NCBI RefSeq assembly: GCF_029351045.1
Contig: NZ_JARKIN010000001.1
Span: 2,982,001-3,046,000, forward strand
Origin: Streptomyces sp. WMMB303
GTDB lineage: Bacteria; Actinomycetota; Actinomycetes; Streptomycetales; Streptomycetaceae
DNA: 64,000 bases
Reading direction: 5' to 3'
Under the pieces are notes generated by a model. That model saw only the letters and a program-made list of their open reading frames with translations, made no database searches and was not told the origin of the DNA. Shown here one piece after another: positions 35,063 to 43,708 of this stretch. A program made the translations under genes and the position numbers. The stretch's first letter is position 1. Every line of letters starts with the position of its first letter.

Positions 35063-36754
35063 GTGAACGGTCCACTCATCGTGCAGAGCGACAAGACGCT
35101 GCTGCTCGAAGTCGATCACGAGCTGGCCGAGGCGTGCCGGAGGGCCATCGCGCCGTTCGCGGAGCTGGAGCGGGCTCCGGAGCACATGCACACCTACCGG
35201 GTGACGCCGCTGGGGCTGTGGAACGCGCGGGCCGCCGGGCACGACGCCGAGCAGGTGGTGGACGCGCTGGTGGAGTACGCGCGGTACCCGGTGCCGCACG
35301 CGCTGCTGGTGGACATCGCCGAGACGATGGCCCGGTACGGCAGGCTCTCGCTCAGCAAGCACCCCACGCACGGCCTGGTGCTGACGAGCACCGACCGGCC
35401 GGTGCTGGAGGAGGTGCTGCGCTCGAAGAAGATCCAGCCGCTGGTGGGCGAGCGGATCGACCCGGACTCGGTGGCCGTGCACCCGTCCGAGCGCGGGCAG
35501 ATCAAGCAGGTGCTGCTGAAGCTGGGCTGGCCCGCCGAGGACCTGGCCGGGTACGTGGACGGCGAGGCGCACCGTATCGCGCTGGAGGAGGACGGCTGGT
35601 CGCTGCGCCCCTACCAGCAGCAGGCCGTCGAGGGCTTCTGGCACGGCGGGTCCGGCGTCGTCGTCCTGCCGTGCGGCGCCGGGAAGACGCTGGTGGGCGC
35701 CGGGGCGATGGCCAAGGCGCAGGCGACGACGCTGATCCTGGTCACCAACACGGTCTCGGCCCGCCAGTGGAAGCACGAACTGGTGCGGCGCACCTCGCTG
35801 ACCGAGGACGAGATCGGCGAGTACAGCGGGACGCGGAAGGAGATCCGCCCCGTCACCATCGCCACCTACCAGGTGATCACCACGAAGCGGAAGGGCGTCT
35901 ACCCGCATCTGGAGCTGTTCGACTCCCGCGACTGGGGCCTGATCGTCTACGACGAGGTGCATCTGCTGCCGGCACCGGTCTTCAAGTTCACCGCCGACCT
36001 CCAGGCCCGCCGTCGGCTCGGGCTGACGGCGACGCTGGTACGGGAGGACGGGCGCGAGTCCGATGTGTTCTCGCTCATCGGCCCCAAGCGGTTCGACGCG
36101 CCCTGGAAGGAGATCGAGAACCAGGGCTACATCGCCCCCGCCGACTGCGTCGAGGTCCGTGTCACCCTCACCGACTCCGAACGGCTGGCCTACGCGACGG
36201 CCGAGCCGGAGGAGAAGTACCGCTTCTGCGCGACCACCGACAGCAAGCGGCGGGTGACCGAGGCGCTGGTGCGCCGGCACGCGGGCCAGCAGACGCTGGT
36301 CATCGGCCAGTACATCGACCAGCTCGACGAGTTGGGCGAGCACATCGGGGCACCGGTCATCAAGGGCGACACCACCAACGCACAGCGCGAGAAGCTCTTC
36401 GACGCGTTCCGCGCGGGCGAGCTGAACTGCCTGGTCGTCTCGAAGGTCGCCAACTTCTCCATCGATCTGCCCGAGGCCACCGTGGCCATACAGGTCTCCG
36501 GGACCTTCGGCTCCCGGCAGGAGGAGGCCCAGCGGCTGGGCCGGGTGCTGCGGCCGAAGGCGGACGGGCACGAGGCCCGCTTCTACTCGGTGGTCGCCCG
36601 CGACACCATCGACCAGGACTTCGCCGCCCACCGCCAGCGCTTCCTCGCCGAGCAGGGGTACGCCTACCGGATCGTGGACTCGGTGGACCTGCCGGCCCCG
36701 GACCCGGAGGGCACCGGGAGCGCGGGGAGCGCCGAGGAGCCGGACGAGGTGTAG
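35063..36754 (+). CDS. XPB/Rad25-type DEAD/DEAH helicase
   Basis: A 563-residue superfamily-2 helicase. It shows Walker A LPCGAGKTLVG near residue 207, DEVHLLP (DExH box) near 298, the TATLVREDGRE motif with the RED triad diagnostic of XPB, and motif VI QEEAQRLGRVLRPK near 490. Bacterial XPB unwinds DNA 3'-5' in repair-like reactions. The GTG start is shared in sequence with the relic at 31545. Its usual partner gene ends at 31377, on the far side of the insert. The final 25 residues are an acidic Gly/Ala tail. Confidence 0.92.
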   Translation: MNGPLIVQSDKTLLLEVDHELAEACRRAIAPFAELERAPEHMHTYRVTPLGLWNARAAGHDAEQVVDALVEYARYPVPHALLVDIAETMARYGRLSLSKHPTHGLVLTSTDRPVLEEVLRSKKIQPLVGERIDPDSVAVHPSERGQIKQVLLKLGWPAEDLAGYVDGEAHRIALEEDGWSLRPYQQQAVEGFWHGGSGVVVLPCGAGKTLVGAGAMAKAQATTLILVTNTVSARQWKHELVRRTSLTEDEIGEYSGTRKEIRPVTIATYQVITTKRKGVYPHLELFDSRDWGLIVYDEVHLLPAPVFKFTADLQARRRLGLTATLVREDGRESDVFSLIGPKRFDAPWKEIENQGYIAPADCVEVRVTLTDSERLAYATAEPEEKYRFCATTDSKRRVTEALVRRHAGQQTLVIGQYIDQLDELGEHIGAPVIKGDTTNAQREKLFDAFRAGELNCLVVSKVANFSIDLPEATVAIQVSGTFGSRQEEAQRLGRVLRPKADGHEARFYSVVARDTIDQDFAAHRQRFLAEQGYAYRIVDSVDLPAPDPEGTGSAGSAEEPDEV

Positions 36755-36854
36755 GGCCCGACGGCGGCCGGGCGGAGACCTTCTACGGCCCCTCCCGGCA
36801 CCGGCCGGGGCACCACACGGGCGGGGCCCCGCACAGGCGGCGGCTCCCGCGGGG

Positions 36855-38168
36855 CTAGCGGCCTTCCGGCGAGGGTGCCTCGGGGGGCTTCATCGCGACC
36901 CGGCCGTCCGGGGTGATCGCCGCCGTCTCGCCGGTACGCAGCCAGCCCTCGTGCAGCGGCGCCGCGTCCTCGACGTAGCAGGCGGTGATCCACGGGCCGC
37001 GCAGCAGCAGCTCGCCCTCGGACTGCCCGTCCCAGGGCAGCGGCGTCTGATCGGGCCCGGTGACGCCGTACTCGACCGAGGCCGGGAACCGGTAGTGGCC
37101 GGCCGCGGGCCGGGCCACGCAGGCCGGGGAGAGCGTCTCGGGCGCTCCCCAGGCCGCCGCCGCGCTGATGCCGTGCCGCCATCGCAGCTCCTGCGCCAGC
37201 AGCGTGCCGCCGGGCTCCGCGCCGGGGCCGCCCACCACCACGGCCTCCCGCAGCGAGGACAGATCCCGGGGGTGTGCGGCCAGCTCCTCCAGCATGCCGC
37301 CCCATACGGCCGGGTCGGCGACGGCGAGCGTGGGCCGCTCCCGCTCGGCCATCTCGGCGAGCGGCGCGGGCTGGTCGTAGGTGCCGGGCAGCAGCAGCGA
37401 GGCGCCGCCGGCGAACGCGGCGTAGGGGAGCCCCCAGGCCAGCATCCGGGACATCGGCACGACGGGCAGCACCAGATCGTCCTCGCCGATGCCGTACGCC
37501 TGCGGGGTCTGCGCCTGGAGGGCGTGCAGGTAGAGGGCGCGGTGGCTGTAGGCGATCCCGCGCGGCGCGGTGCCGTCCCCGGACGCGGCGTGGCAGAGGA
37601 CCGCCGCGTCGCGCTCGTCGATCGCGGGCCAGTCGTAGTGTCTGCGCCGGTCGGTGATCAGCTCCTCGTAGTTGTGGACCTCGGCGCCGTAGGCGGTGCC
37701 GCCGCTGACGACGGCCGCGGAGTCGCTGCCGCCGGCGACGATCACATGCCGCAGGTGGCCGAGCCGGGGCAGCACGGAGGCCAGCGGTGCGAGCCCTGTC
37801 GGGTCGGTGATCAGCACCTGCGCGTCGCCGCGCACCGCGGCGGCGACGAGCTGGTCGGCGGGCAGCCACGGGTCGAGGGTGTGCAGGACGGCGCCCATCG
37901 AGGGCACGGCCAGATACGCCTCCAGGTGGTCGGCGGTGTTGGCCATCAGCGTGGCGACGGTGTCTCCGGGCGCGACCCCGAAGTCGTCGTGCAGGGCGGC
38001 GGCGAGCTGGGCGGCGCGGACGCCCGTGTCGAGGAACGTGCGGCGGTCGGGCTCGGCACCACCCGCGGTCCCTGTCCAGGTGGTCACCCGGGCGGTCCCG
38101 TGCGCGAACGCGCCGTGCACGAGGAGTCGGTTCACGGTCAGCGGGATGTCCTGCATGGTGCTTCGCAC
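36855..38168 (-). CDS. Truncated AMP-binding (fatty-acid-CoA-ligase-like) protein, probably inactive
   Basis: The 437-residue product follows the long-chain acyl-CoA ligase fold from its start (MQDIPLTVNRLLVHGAFAHGTARVTTW) to RGPWITACYVEDAAPLHEGWLRTGE. Two things are abnormal. The ATP-gripping YTSGTTGxPKG loop is replaced by CHAASGDGTAPRG, and the protein stops near VAMKPPEAPSPEGR, so the whole C-terminal swivel domain with the catalytic lysine is missing (about 100 residues short). The TGD motif has become TGE. It may be a decayed paralogue or a binding-only protein. GTG 38168 has GAGGAGG; ATG 38156 is an alternative. Confidence 0.75.
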   Translation of the reverse strand: MRSTMQDIPLTVNRLLVHGAFAHGTARVTTWTGTAGGAEPDRRTFLDTGVRAAQLAAALHDDFGVAPGDTVATLMANTADHLEAYLAVPSMGAVLHTLDPWLPADQLVAAAVRGDAQVLITDPTGLAPLASVLPRLGHLRHVIVAGGSDSAAVVSGGTAYGAEVHNYEELITDRRRHYDWPAIDERDAAVLCHAASGDGTAPRGIAYSHRALYLHALQAQTPQAYGIGEDDLVLPVVPMSRMLAWGLPYAAFAGGASLLLPGTYDQPAPLAEMAERERPTLAVADPAVWGGMLEELAAHPRDLSSLREAVVVGGPGAEPGGTLLAQELRWRHGISAAAAWGAPETLSPACVARPAAGHYRFPASVEYGVTGPDQTPLPWDGQSEGELLLRGPWITACYVEDAAPLHEGWLRTGETAAITPDGRVAMKPPEAPSPEGR

Positions 38169-39263
38169 TCGGCCTCCTCGGGCCTCTTCACGCTCTGGTC
38201 GGCGGCCGTCCCGGCGCCTGTCGGCGGGGTGCCTGTCGGCGGGACCGGCCGGAGGGCTGTCCGTCGTCCCCGTGCGGCCCCTGCCACCCGTCGGTCCTCC
38301 GGTCTCCGGGGGCTGCTCCTGCGGGGTCGTCGGCCCCGGCCCGGCCCGCCGGGGGGCTCTGCCGGGCGGGCGGGCGGCTGCTCGATCCGGCCGCCCCTGC
38401 TGATTCTCGCCCGGCGGAAGCGCGGTGTCAGCGTCGCGGAGCGGTCCGGCACCGCCGCGCCCGGCATCGGGGGGTCCGGACGGGTGCGGCCCGGACGGGC
38501 GGCCCGGGGGCCGGCCGGTGCGCGCGCCGGCGGCGAGAGCACGGCCGCGGCCCGCGGAGACGAGGGGCGGGCGCGTACGGCCCGGAGCCGGGCGGGCGCG
38601 GCGGGGAGACGGCCCGGTACGGCGCGGCGCCGGGCGCGGTGCCGGACAGTGCGCGGAGCGGGCCGCACGGCCACGGGCCGCGTGGCGGCGGGGTGCGCGC
38701 CTGCGACGGGGGCGGGTCCCGGAGGCGGGTTCGCGGCGTGCGCGGGCCCGGTACGCGGGGCGCCGCTGCCAGTCACCCGTGCCGCCTCCTCGCCACCGGG
38801 AGGACGGGCCGTCCCGGATCGCCGTTGATTGCCGCCGGGCGTCGACCCTAATCGAGTCACCGCCCGGAGACCGAAACGGCTCCGCCCGCGCCGCCGCCGG
38901 ACAGCACGCGGAACCCTGCGCTCCCGGGTGCCCGCTGCCGGGTTCCGGACCCGGAAAAAAGATCGCCCACTCGCCGTCCGGTGGCTACAATCCCCCGTCT
39001 GCCCCCTCGACGCCCCTCTCGGCGCGAGGCGCCCGCCGCACGGAAACCGGTCGGGCTCACGCGTGGAACCGTACGTGGATCCGTCTCCGCGGATCCGCGG
39101 GCGATGCTGCGCGGACCTGTCCGTCCGTACGCCCGCACCCGCGTGCCGAGCCGTGCGTCCCGTCCCCCGCCTCGCCCGGGCCGCCCCCGGCCGGGCCACC
39201 GGGGCCGGCCACGCCCGCCCGGCGTGCGGCGCGCGGGCGCCCGTGCTTCCCGGAGGCTTCCCG
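38169..39263. other. 1.1-kb stretch without a supported gene
   Basis: The long frames here are Arg/Pro/Ala-rich and do not resemble proteins. Visible structure: GCCTGTCGGCGGG twice (38216-38228, 38231-38243) just upstream of the truncated ligase; a -10-like TACAAT at 38986-38991 without a good -35; and an inverted repeat GGATCCG (39077-39083) / CGGATCC (39090-39096). If TACAAT is used, the HelD message would carry a leader of about 265 bases. Confidence 0.5.
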
Positions 39264-41504
39264 ATGACCGACCGATCCGCACCCGGGCCCGGCGACCTGC
39301 CCGGGGCCGTTGCCGAGAGCGAAGCCGCGGCCGCTGTCGGCCACGGGCCCGGCGACCGGCAACCGCCCGGTGACGATCCCGCGCCCGGCGGCCCGCTCGC
39401 CCGTGAGCGGGCCCATCTGGCGGCCTCGCGAGCCGCGCTCCGTGCCATGCGGGCCGACGCCGAGGCACTCGACATCCGGGACGTGACCGCGAACTGGGTG
39501 AACGCCGAGGCGCTCGCCGCGGGGATCGAGGCCCGGGTCGCGGCGCTGGCCGATCTCGCGCACACGCCGCTGTTCTTCGGCCGGCTCGACCACACGGACG
39601 GACAGGTCTTCCACATCGGCCGGCGACATGTCCACGACGCGGACGGCGACCCCATGGTCATCGACTGGCGCGCCCCGGTCTCGCAGCCCTTCTACCGCGC
39701 CTCCCCCACCGACCCGCAGGGCGTGGCGCTGCGCCGCCGCTTCGGATACACGGGCGGTGAGCTGACCGCCTACGAGGACGAGCGGCTCACCGCGCCGTCG
39801 GGCGCCGACGGACCGCAGCCGGACGTGCCGGAGCAGGGCCGGGGCGCGCCGGGGGCGCGACGGACCAGCGCGCTGCTCCAGGCCGAGATCGAGCGCCCCC
39901 GGGTGGGGCCCATGCGGGACATCGTCGCGACGATCCAGCCCGAGCAGGACGAGATCGTCCGGGCCGGTGTCGACGGGACGGTGTGCGTGCAGGGCGCCCC
40001 GGGGACGGGCAAGACGGCGGTCGGTCTGCACCGCGTCGCCTATCTGCTGTACGCGCACCGCGAGCAACTGGCCCGCACCGGCGCGCTGGTGATCGGCCCG
40101 AACGACTCCTTCCTGCGCTACATCGAGCAGGTGCTGCCCGCGCTGGGCGAAGTGGCCGTGCGGCAGACGACGGTGGAGGCGCTGGTGGCGCGCCCCGATG
40201 TCGCCGTACGGGCGGTCGACGGTGCGGAGGCCGCCCGGGTCAAGGGTGACGCGCGGATGGCCCGGGTGCTGCGCCGGGCGGTGCGCGCGGGGGTGCGTCC
40301 GCTTCCGGCGGAGCCGTGCGTGGTGGTGCGCGGCTCGCGGCGCTGGCGGGTCCCGGCGCACGAGATCGCTGAGCTGGTCGAGGAGTTGCTGGGGCGCGGC
40401 CTGCGGTACGGGGCGGGCCGGGAGGCACTGCCGCAGCGGATCGCGCACGCCGTGCTGGTGCGGATGGAGCGGGCCGGTGAGGCACCCGACGACCGGGTGC
40501 AGGACGCGGTGGCGCGGAACGCCGCCGTGAAGGCGGTGGTGCGTCAGGTGTGGCCGCCCGTCGATCCGGCCAGGCTCGTGCTGCGGCTGCTGTCCGACGC
40601 GGAGTTCCTCGCCGAGCAGGCCGAGGGGCTGCTCACCGCCGAGGAACAGCGGGCGATCCGGTGGGAGAAGGCGCCGCGCGGTGTCCGCAGCGCCCGCTGG
40701 TCGGCGGCGGACGCGGTGCTGGTGGACGAGGCCGCGGACGCCGTGCAGCGGACGCCTTCGCTGGGGCATGTGGTGCTGGACGAGGCCCAGGACCTCTCCG
40801 CGATGCAGTACCGCGCGGTGGGCCGGCGCTGTTCGACCGGGTCGGCGACGGTGCTGGGCGACCTGGCGCAGGGCACCACGCCGTGGGCGACCGAGAGCTG
40901 GGAGGCCGCCCTGGAGCACCTGGGGAAACCGGGCGCCGCGGTGGAGGAGTTGACCGAAGGGTTCCGGGTGCCGCGCGAGGTGATCGCGTACGCGTCGCGG
41001 CTGCTGCCCGGCATCGCACCGGGGCTGCGGCCCGCGACCTCCGTGCGGGAGTCGCCGGGGGGCTTCGCCGTGCGGCCCGTCCCCGGTGGCGCGGACGACC
41101 CGGGCGCGGCCGACCGGATGGTGGTGGACGCGTGCCGGGAGGCGCTGGAACGGGAGGGGTCGGTCGGGCTGATCGCCGCGGAGGCCCGGCTCCCGGCACT
41201 GCGCGAGGCACTGCGCGCTGCGGGGCTCGGCTGGCTGTCGCCCGGTGCGGAGACCAGCGCGGCGGCCCGGTTGACGCTCGTACCGGCCGCGCTGGCCAAG
41301 GGGCTGGAGTACGACTACGTGGTGCTGGACGAGCCCGCGGCGGTCGTGGCCGGGGAGCCGGACGAGCGGACGGGGCTGCGGCGGCTGTACGTCGCGCTGA
41401 CCCGGGCGGTCTCCGGGCTCGTCGTGGTGCACGCCCGGCCGCTCCCGGAGGCGCTGGCGGCACAAGCGCCGACCGGGTACGGGGCGGTGACCGGGAGGTC
41501 GTAA
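39264..41504 (+). CDS. HelD-like RNA polymerase recycling ATPase / UvrD-type helicase
   Basis: A 746-residue superfamily-1 ATPase. An N-terminal coiled segment (LARERAHLAASRAALRAMR, about 52-70) precedes the family block FFGRLDH, GRRHVHDADGDPMVIDWRAPVSQPFYRA. Walker A is QGAPGTGKTAVGLHR near 246, Walker B VLDEAQDLSAMQYRA near 510, and the helicase end ALTRAVSGLVVVHA near 720. HelD proteins pry stalled RNA polymerase off DNA and some protect it from rifamycins. CGGAGG at 39251-39256 sets the ATG at 39264. The rifamycin-specific HelR subtype cannot be claimed. Confidence 0.85.
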   Translation: MTDRSAPGPGDLPGAVAESEAAAAVGHGPGDRQPPGDDPAPGGPLARERAHLAASRAALRAMRADAEALDIRDVTANWVNAEALAAGIEARVAALADLAHTPLFFGRLDHTDGQVFHIGRRHVHDADGDPMVIDWRAPVSQPFYRASPTDPQGVALRRRFGYTGGELTAYEDERLTAPSGADGPQPDVPEQGRGAPGARRTSALLQAEIERPRVGPMRDIVATIQPEQDEIVRAGVDGTVCVQGAPGTGKTAVGLHRVAYLLYAHREQLARTGALVIGPNDSFLRYIEQVLPALGEVAVRQTTVEALVARPDVAVRAVDGAEAARVKGDARMARVLRRAVRAGVRPLPAEPCVVVRGSRRWRVPAHEIAELVEELLGRGLRYGAGREALPQRIAHAVLVRMERAGEAPDDRVQDAVARNAAVKAVVRQVWPPVDPARLVLRLLSDAEFLAEQAEGLLTAEEQRAIRWEKAPRGVRSARWSAADAVLVDEAADAVQRTPSLGHVVLDEAQDLSAMQYRAVGRRCSTGSATVLGDLAQGTTPWATESWEAALEHLGKPGAAVEELTEGFRVPREVIAYASRLLPGIAPGLRPATSVRESPGGFAVRPVPGGADDPGAADRMVVDACREALEREGSVGLIAAEARLPALREALRAAGLGWLSPGAETSAAARLTLVPAALAKGLEYDYVVLDEPAAVVAGEPDERTGLRRLYVALTRAVSGLVVVHARPLPEALAAQAPTGYGAVTGRS

Positions 41505-41520
41505 CGTAGCCGTAACGTAG
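41500..41520. repeat. Direct repeat CGTAACGTAG
   Basis: Two copies at 41500-41509 and 41511-41520, one base apart, spanning the HelD stop codon and the short gap before the next gene. Possibly a slippage product or a regulator site for the downstream gene. Confidence 0.6.
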
Positions 41521-41562
41521 TCGTTTGTCCCTTCACGTCCGAGCACGTCCAGGAGTCGCGCC

Positions 41563-42591
41563 GTGCACCATCTTTCTTACGGAGATGTCAAGATCGCAGC
41601 CGACCGGGTCGGCACCGGCGTCCGCCCCGTCGCGGTCGCCCGCGCGGACGTCGGGGCGGGCGTCGGCGCTGCGGGAACCGGAGGCGCGCCCGGCGCCCCG
41701 GACTTCGAGCTGTTCCTCGCTCTGGAGTTCATGCAGCACACCGGGAGCTTCAAGGCGCGGGGCGCGCTCAACTTCCTGCTCGCGCACCGGGAGCGCAAGG
41801 AACTTCCCGCGGCGGGCGTCACTCTGGCCTCCGGCGGCAACGCGGGGCTCGCGTGCGCATGGGCCGCGCGCGGACTGGGCGTGCCCGCCACGGTCTTCCT
41901 GCCGGAGACCGCGCCGCAGGTGAAGGTCGAGCGGCTGCGCGCGTACGGGGCCGATGTGCGGCTGGTCGGCACGGAGTACGCCGACGCCGCGACGGCCTGC
42001 GAGGCGTTCGCCGCGGACACCGGGGCGCTGGCGTCGCACGCGTACGACCATCCGCTCATCGCGGCGGGTGCCGGAACGCTGGTGGAGGAGATCCGGTCCC
42101 AGGTGCCGCTGGTCGACACGGTGGTGGTGTCGGTGGGCGGCGGCGGCCTGTTCGCCGGGGTCGCCGCGGCGGCGCAGCACCACGGGATCCGGGTGGTGGC
42201 CGTGGAGCCCGAGCGGTGCCGGGCGCTGAACGCCGCGCTGGAGGCGGGGCGCGTCGTCGATGTGCCGGTGGACTCCGTCGCCGCCGACTCGCTGGGCGCC
42301 CGGCGGGCCTCTCCGATGGCGTTGGCGGCCGCGGGCACCCGCAATGTGCGGTCGGTGCTGGTGAGCGACGAGGCCGTGGTCTCGGCCCGGCGGGAGCTGT
42401 GGGAGCGGTACCGGCTGGCGGTGGAGAACGGGGCGGCCACCGCGGTGTCCGCGGTGTCCGCGGTCCGGGGCGCCGTCGCCGCGCCGGAGGGAGCCGACGG
42501 GCAGAGCGCGCCCTACGTGCCGTCCCCCGGCGAGCGGGTCGTCGTCGTCCTGTGCGGCGGCAACGCCGATCCGGGCGACACGGCGCGCTGA
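41563..42591 (+). CDS. PLP-dependent threonine/serine dehydratase-like enzyme
   Basis: A 342-residue fold-type II PLP enzyme. The PLP lysine is K64 in TGSFKARGALN, the substrate loop is ASGGNAGLACAWAARGLG, and the phosphate-binding glycine loop is SVGGGGLFAG near 190. These fit serine/threonine dehydratases that form 2-oxobutyrate or pyruvate and ammonia. There is no ACT regulatory domain, so it is of the catabolic/short type. AGGAG at 41551-41555 sets the GTG start. Threonine, serine or another hydroxyamino acid could be the substrate. Confidence 0.85.
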   Translation: MHHLSYGDVKIAADRVGTGVRPVAVARADVGAGVGAAGTGGAPGAPDFELFLALEFMQHTGSFKARGALNFLLAHRERKELPAAGVTLASGGNAGLACAWAARGLGVPATVFLPETAPQVKVERLRAYGADVRLVGTEYADAATACEAFAADTGALASHAYDHPLIAAGAGTLVEEIRSQVPLVDTVVVSVGGGGLFAGVAAAAQHHGIRVVAVEPERCRALNAALEAGRVVDVPVDSVAADSLGARRASPMALAAAGTRNVRSVLVSDEAVVSARRELWERYRLAVENGAATAVSAVSAVRGAVAAPEGADGQSAPYVPSPGERVVVVLCGGNADPGDTAR

Positions 42592-42781
42592 CCGTGGGGT
42601 GACCGCCGCGCCCGGTGCGCAACCCGGCGCGCCCTACCGGAGCCTCTCGGCGGACGCGCCGGTCGGGCCGCGACGCGTGGCCGGGAGGCAGGCACGCCTC
42701 GCAAGACGGGTGCGCCGTCGGGGCGGCAGGCGCGAGGTCCCGGGCGCCCGCGACGGCCGGATGACGAGGGAGCGAGGACGG

Positions 42782-43573
42782 ATGAGGCAGCAGGCAGTGG
42801 TCGGCCGGGCGGGGGCGGAAGCGTACCTGCGGTGGGCGGAGCTGCCCGGCGAGGGCGAGGGCGTACGCGTCTTCCTGCACGGGCTCGGGGCGAGTGCGAC
42901 GTTCGACTGCTCGGAGGCCGCGGCGCACCCCGCGCTGCGGGCGACCGGTCACCGGTCGCTGCTGGTGGATCTGCTCGGCTTCGGCTGGAGCGACCGGCCC
43001 GCGGACTTCGGCTACACGCTGGAGGAGCACGCCGACACCGTCGCGGCCGTCCTGGACGCGGACGGAATCCGGGGCGCCGAGCTCGTCGGGCACTCCATGG
43101 GCGGCGCTGTCGCGCTCGCACTGGCCGCGCGTCGGCCGGAGTTGGTGGGGGCGCTCGTCCTCGCCGAGGCCAACCTGCGGCCGGGCGGCGGGGCGTGGAG
43201 CAGGAAGATCGTCGCGTGGCCGGAGGAGGAGTTCGCCACCCGGGGCATGGCGGAGTTCACGGCCGGGGAGAGCGACCCCGGCTATCTGGCCACCCTGCGG
43301 GCTGCCGACCCGCTCGCGGTCCACCGCAGCGCGGTGGGCCTGGTACGCGGCATCTCGCCGGGTCTCGGGCAGGTGTTCGTGGAGTACGACGGGCCCAAGG
43401 CTTTTCTCGTCGGGGAGTTGAGCCGCCCCTACCCGGAGGAGGGCGACGCGGTGGAGGCGGGAGCGCACATTCTGACCGTCCCCGCGGCGGGGCACCCCAT
43501 GCCCGTGGAGAATCCGGACGGCTTCGCGCGGGCGGTGGCCGAGGCGTCCGCCCGGGCGACGGCCGCGGTCTGA
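42782..43573 (+). CDS. Alpha/beta-fold hydrolase
   Basis: A 263-residue hydrolase. The oxyanion loop is FLHGLGAS, the nucleophile elbow GHSMGGAVA near 105, the acid lies around YDGPKAFLVGE and the catalytic His is in PAAGHPMPVENPDGFA. The family covers esterases, haloperoxidase-like and lipid hydrolases. GAGG at 42774-42777 favours ATG 42782 over ATG 42761. It follows the dehydratase by 190 bases on the same strand, but there is no obvious metabolic link. Confidence 0.85.
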   Translation: MRQQAVVGRAGAEAYLRWAELPGEGEGVRVFLHGLGASATFDCSEAAAHPALRATGHRSLLVDLLGFGWSDRPADFGYTLEEHADTVAAVLDADGIRGAELVGHSMGGAVALALAARRPELVGALVLAEANLRPGGGAWSRKIVAWPEEEFATRGMAEFTAGESDPGYLATLRAADPLAVHRSAVGLVRGISPGLGQVFVEYDGPKAFLVGELSRPYPEEGDAVEAGAHILTVPAAGHPMPVENPDGFARAVAEASARATAAV

Positions 43574-43617
43574 GCCGCCGCCGGACGCCGAGCCCGTCGC
43601 GGGCGGCCGGACACCGG

Positions 43618-43645
43618 GCGGCACCGCATCCGGCTCCGGTGCCGC
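43618..43645. terminator. 9-bp stem-loop between convergent genes
   Basis: GCGGCACCG (43618-43626) pairs with CGGTGCCGC (43637-43645) around ten bases, after the hydrolase gene and before the convergent TioE gene end at 43709. Confidence 0.65.
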
Positions 43646-43708
43646 GGATGGGGACGCGGATGGGGATGGGGGTGTGGTGCGGCGGCTCACCCGTTCCGGC
43701 TCGGCGAC

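Noticed and set aside
31545..35071. Simple attachment-site duplication (GTGAACGGT on both sides)
   Set aside because: The nine identical bases are part of a longer, diverged copy of the helicase start, and there is no integrase, so an att core is not the best explanation.
38829..39263. N-terminal extension of the HelD-like protein
   Set aside because: The frame stays open upstream, but the added residues are Arg/Pro-rich and unlike HelD; the ribosome site and ATG at 39264 are clear.
38829..39263. Rifamycin-associated element before HelD
   Set aside because: I looked for a matching long CTTG/CAAG palindrome upstream and did not see one, so a HelR-type rifamycin response is not claimed.
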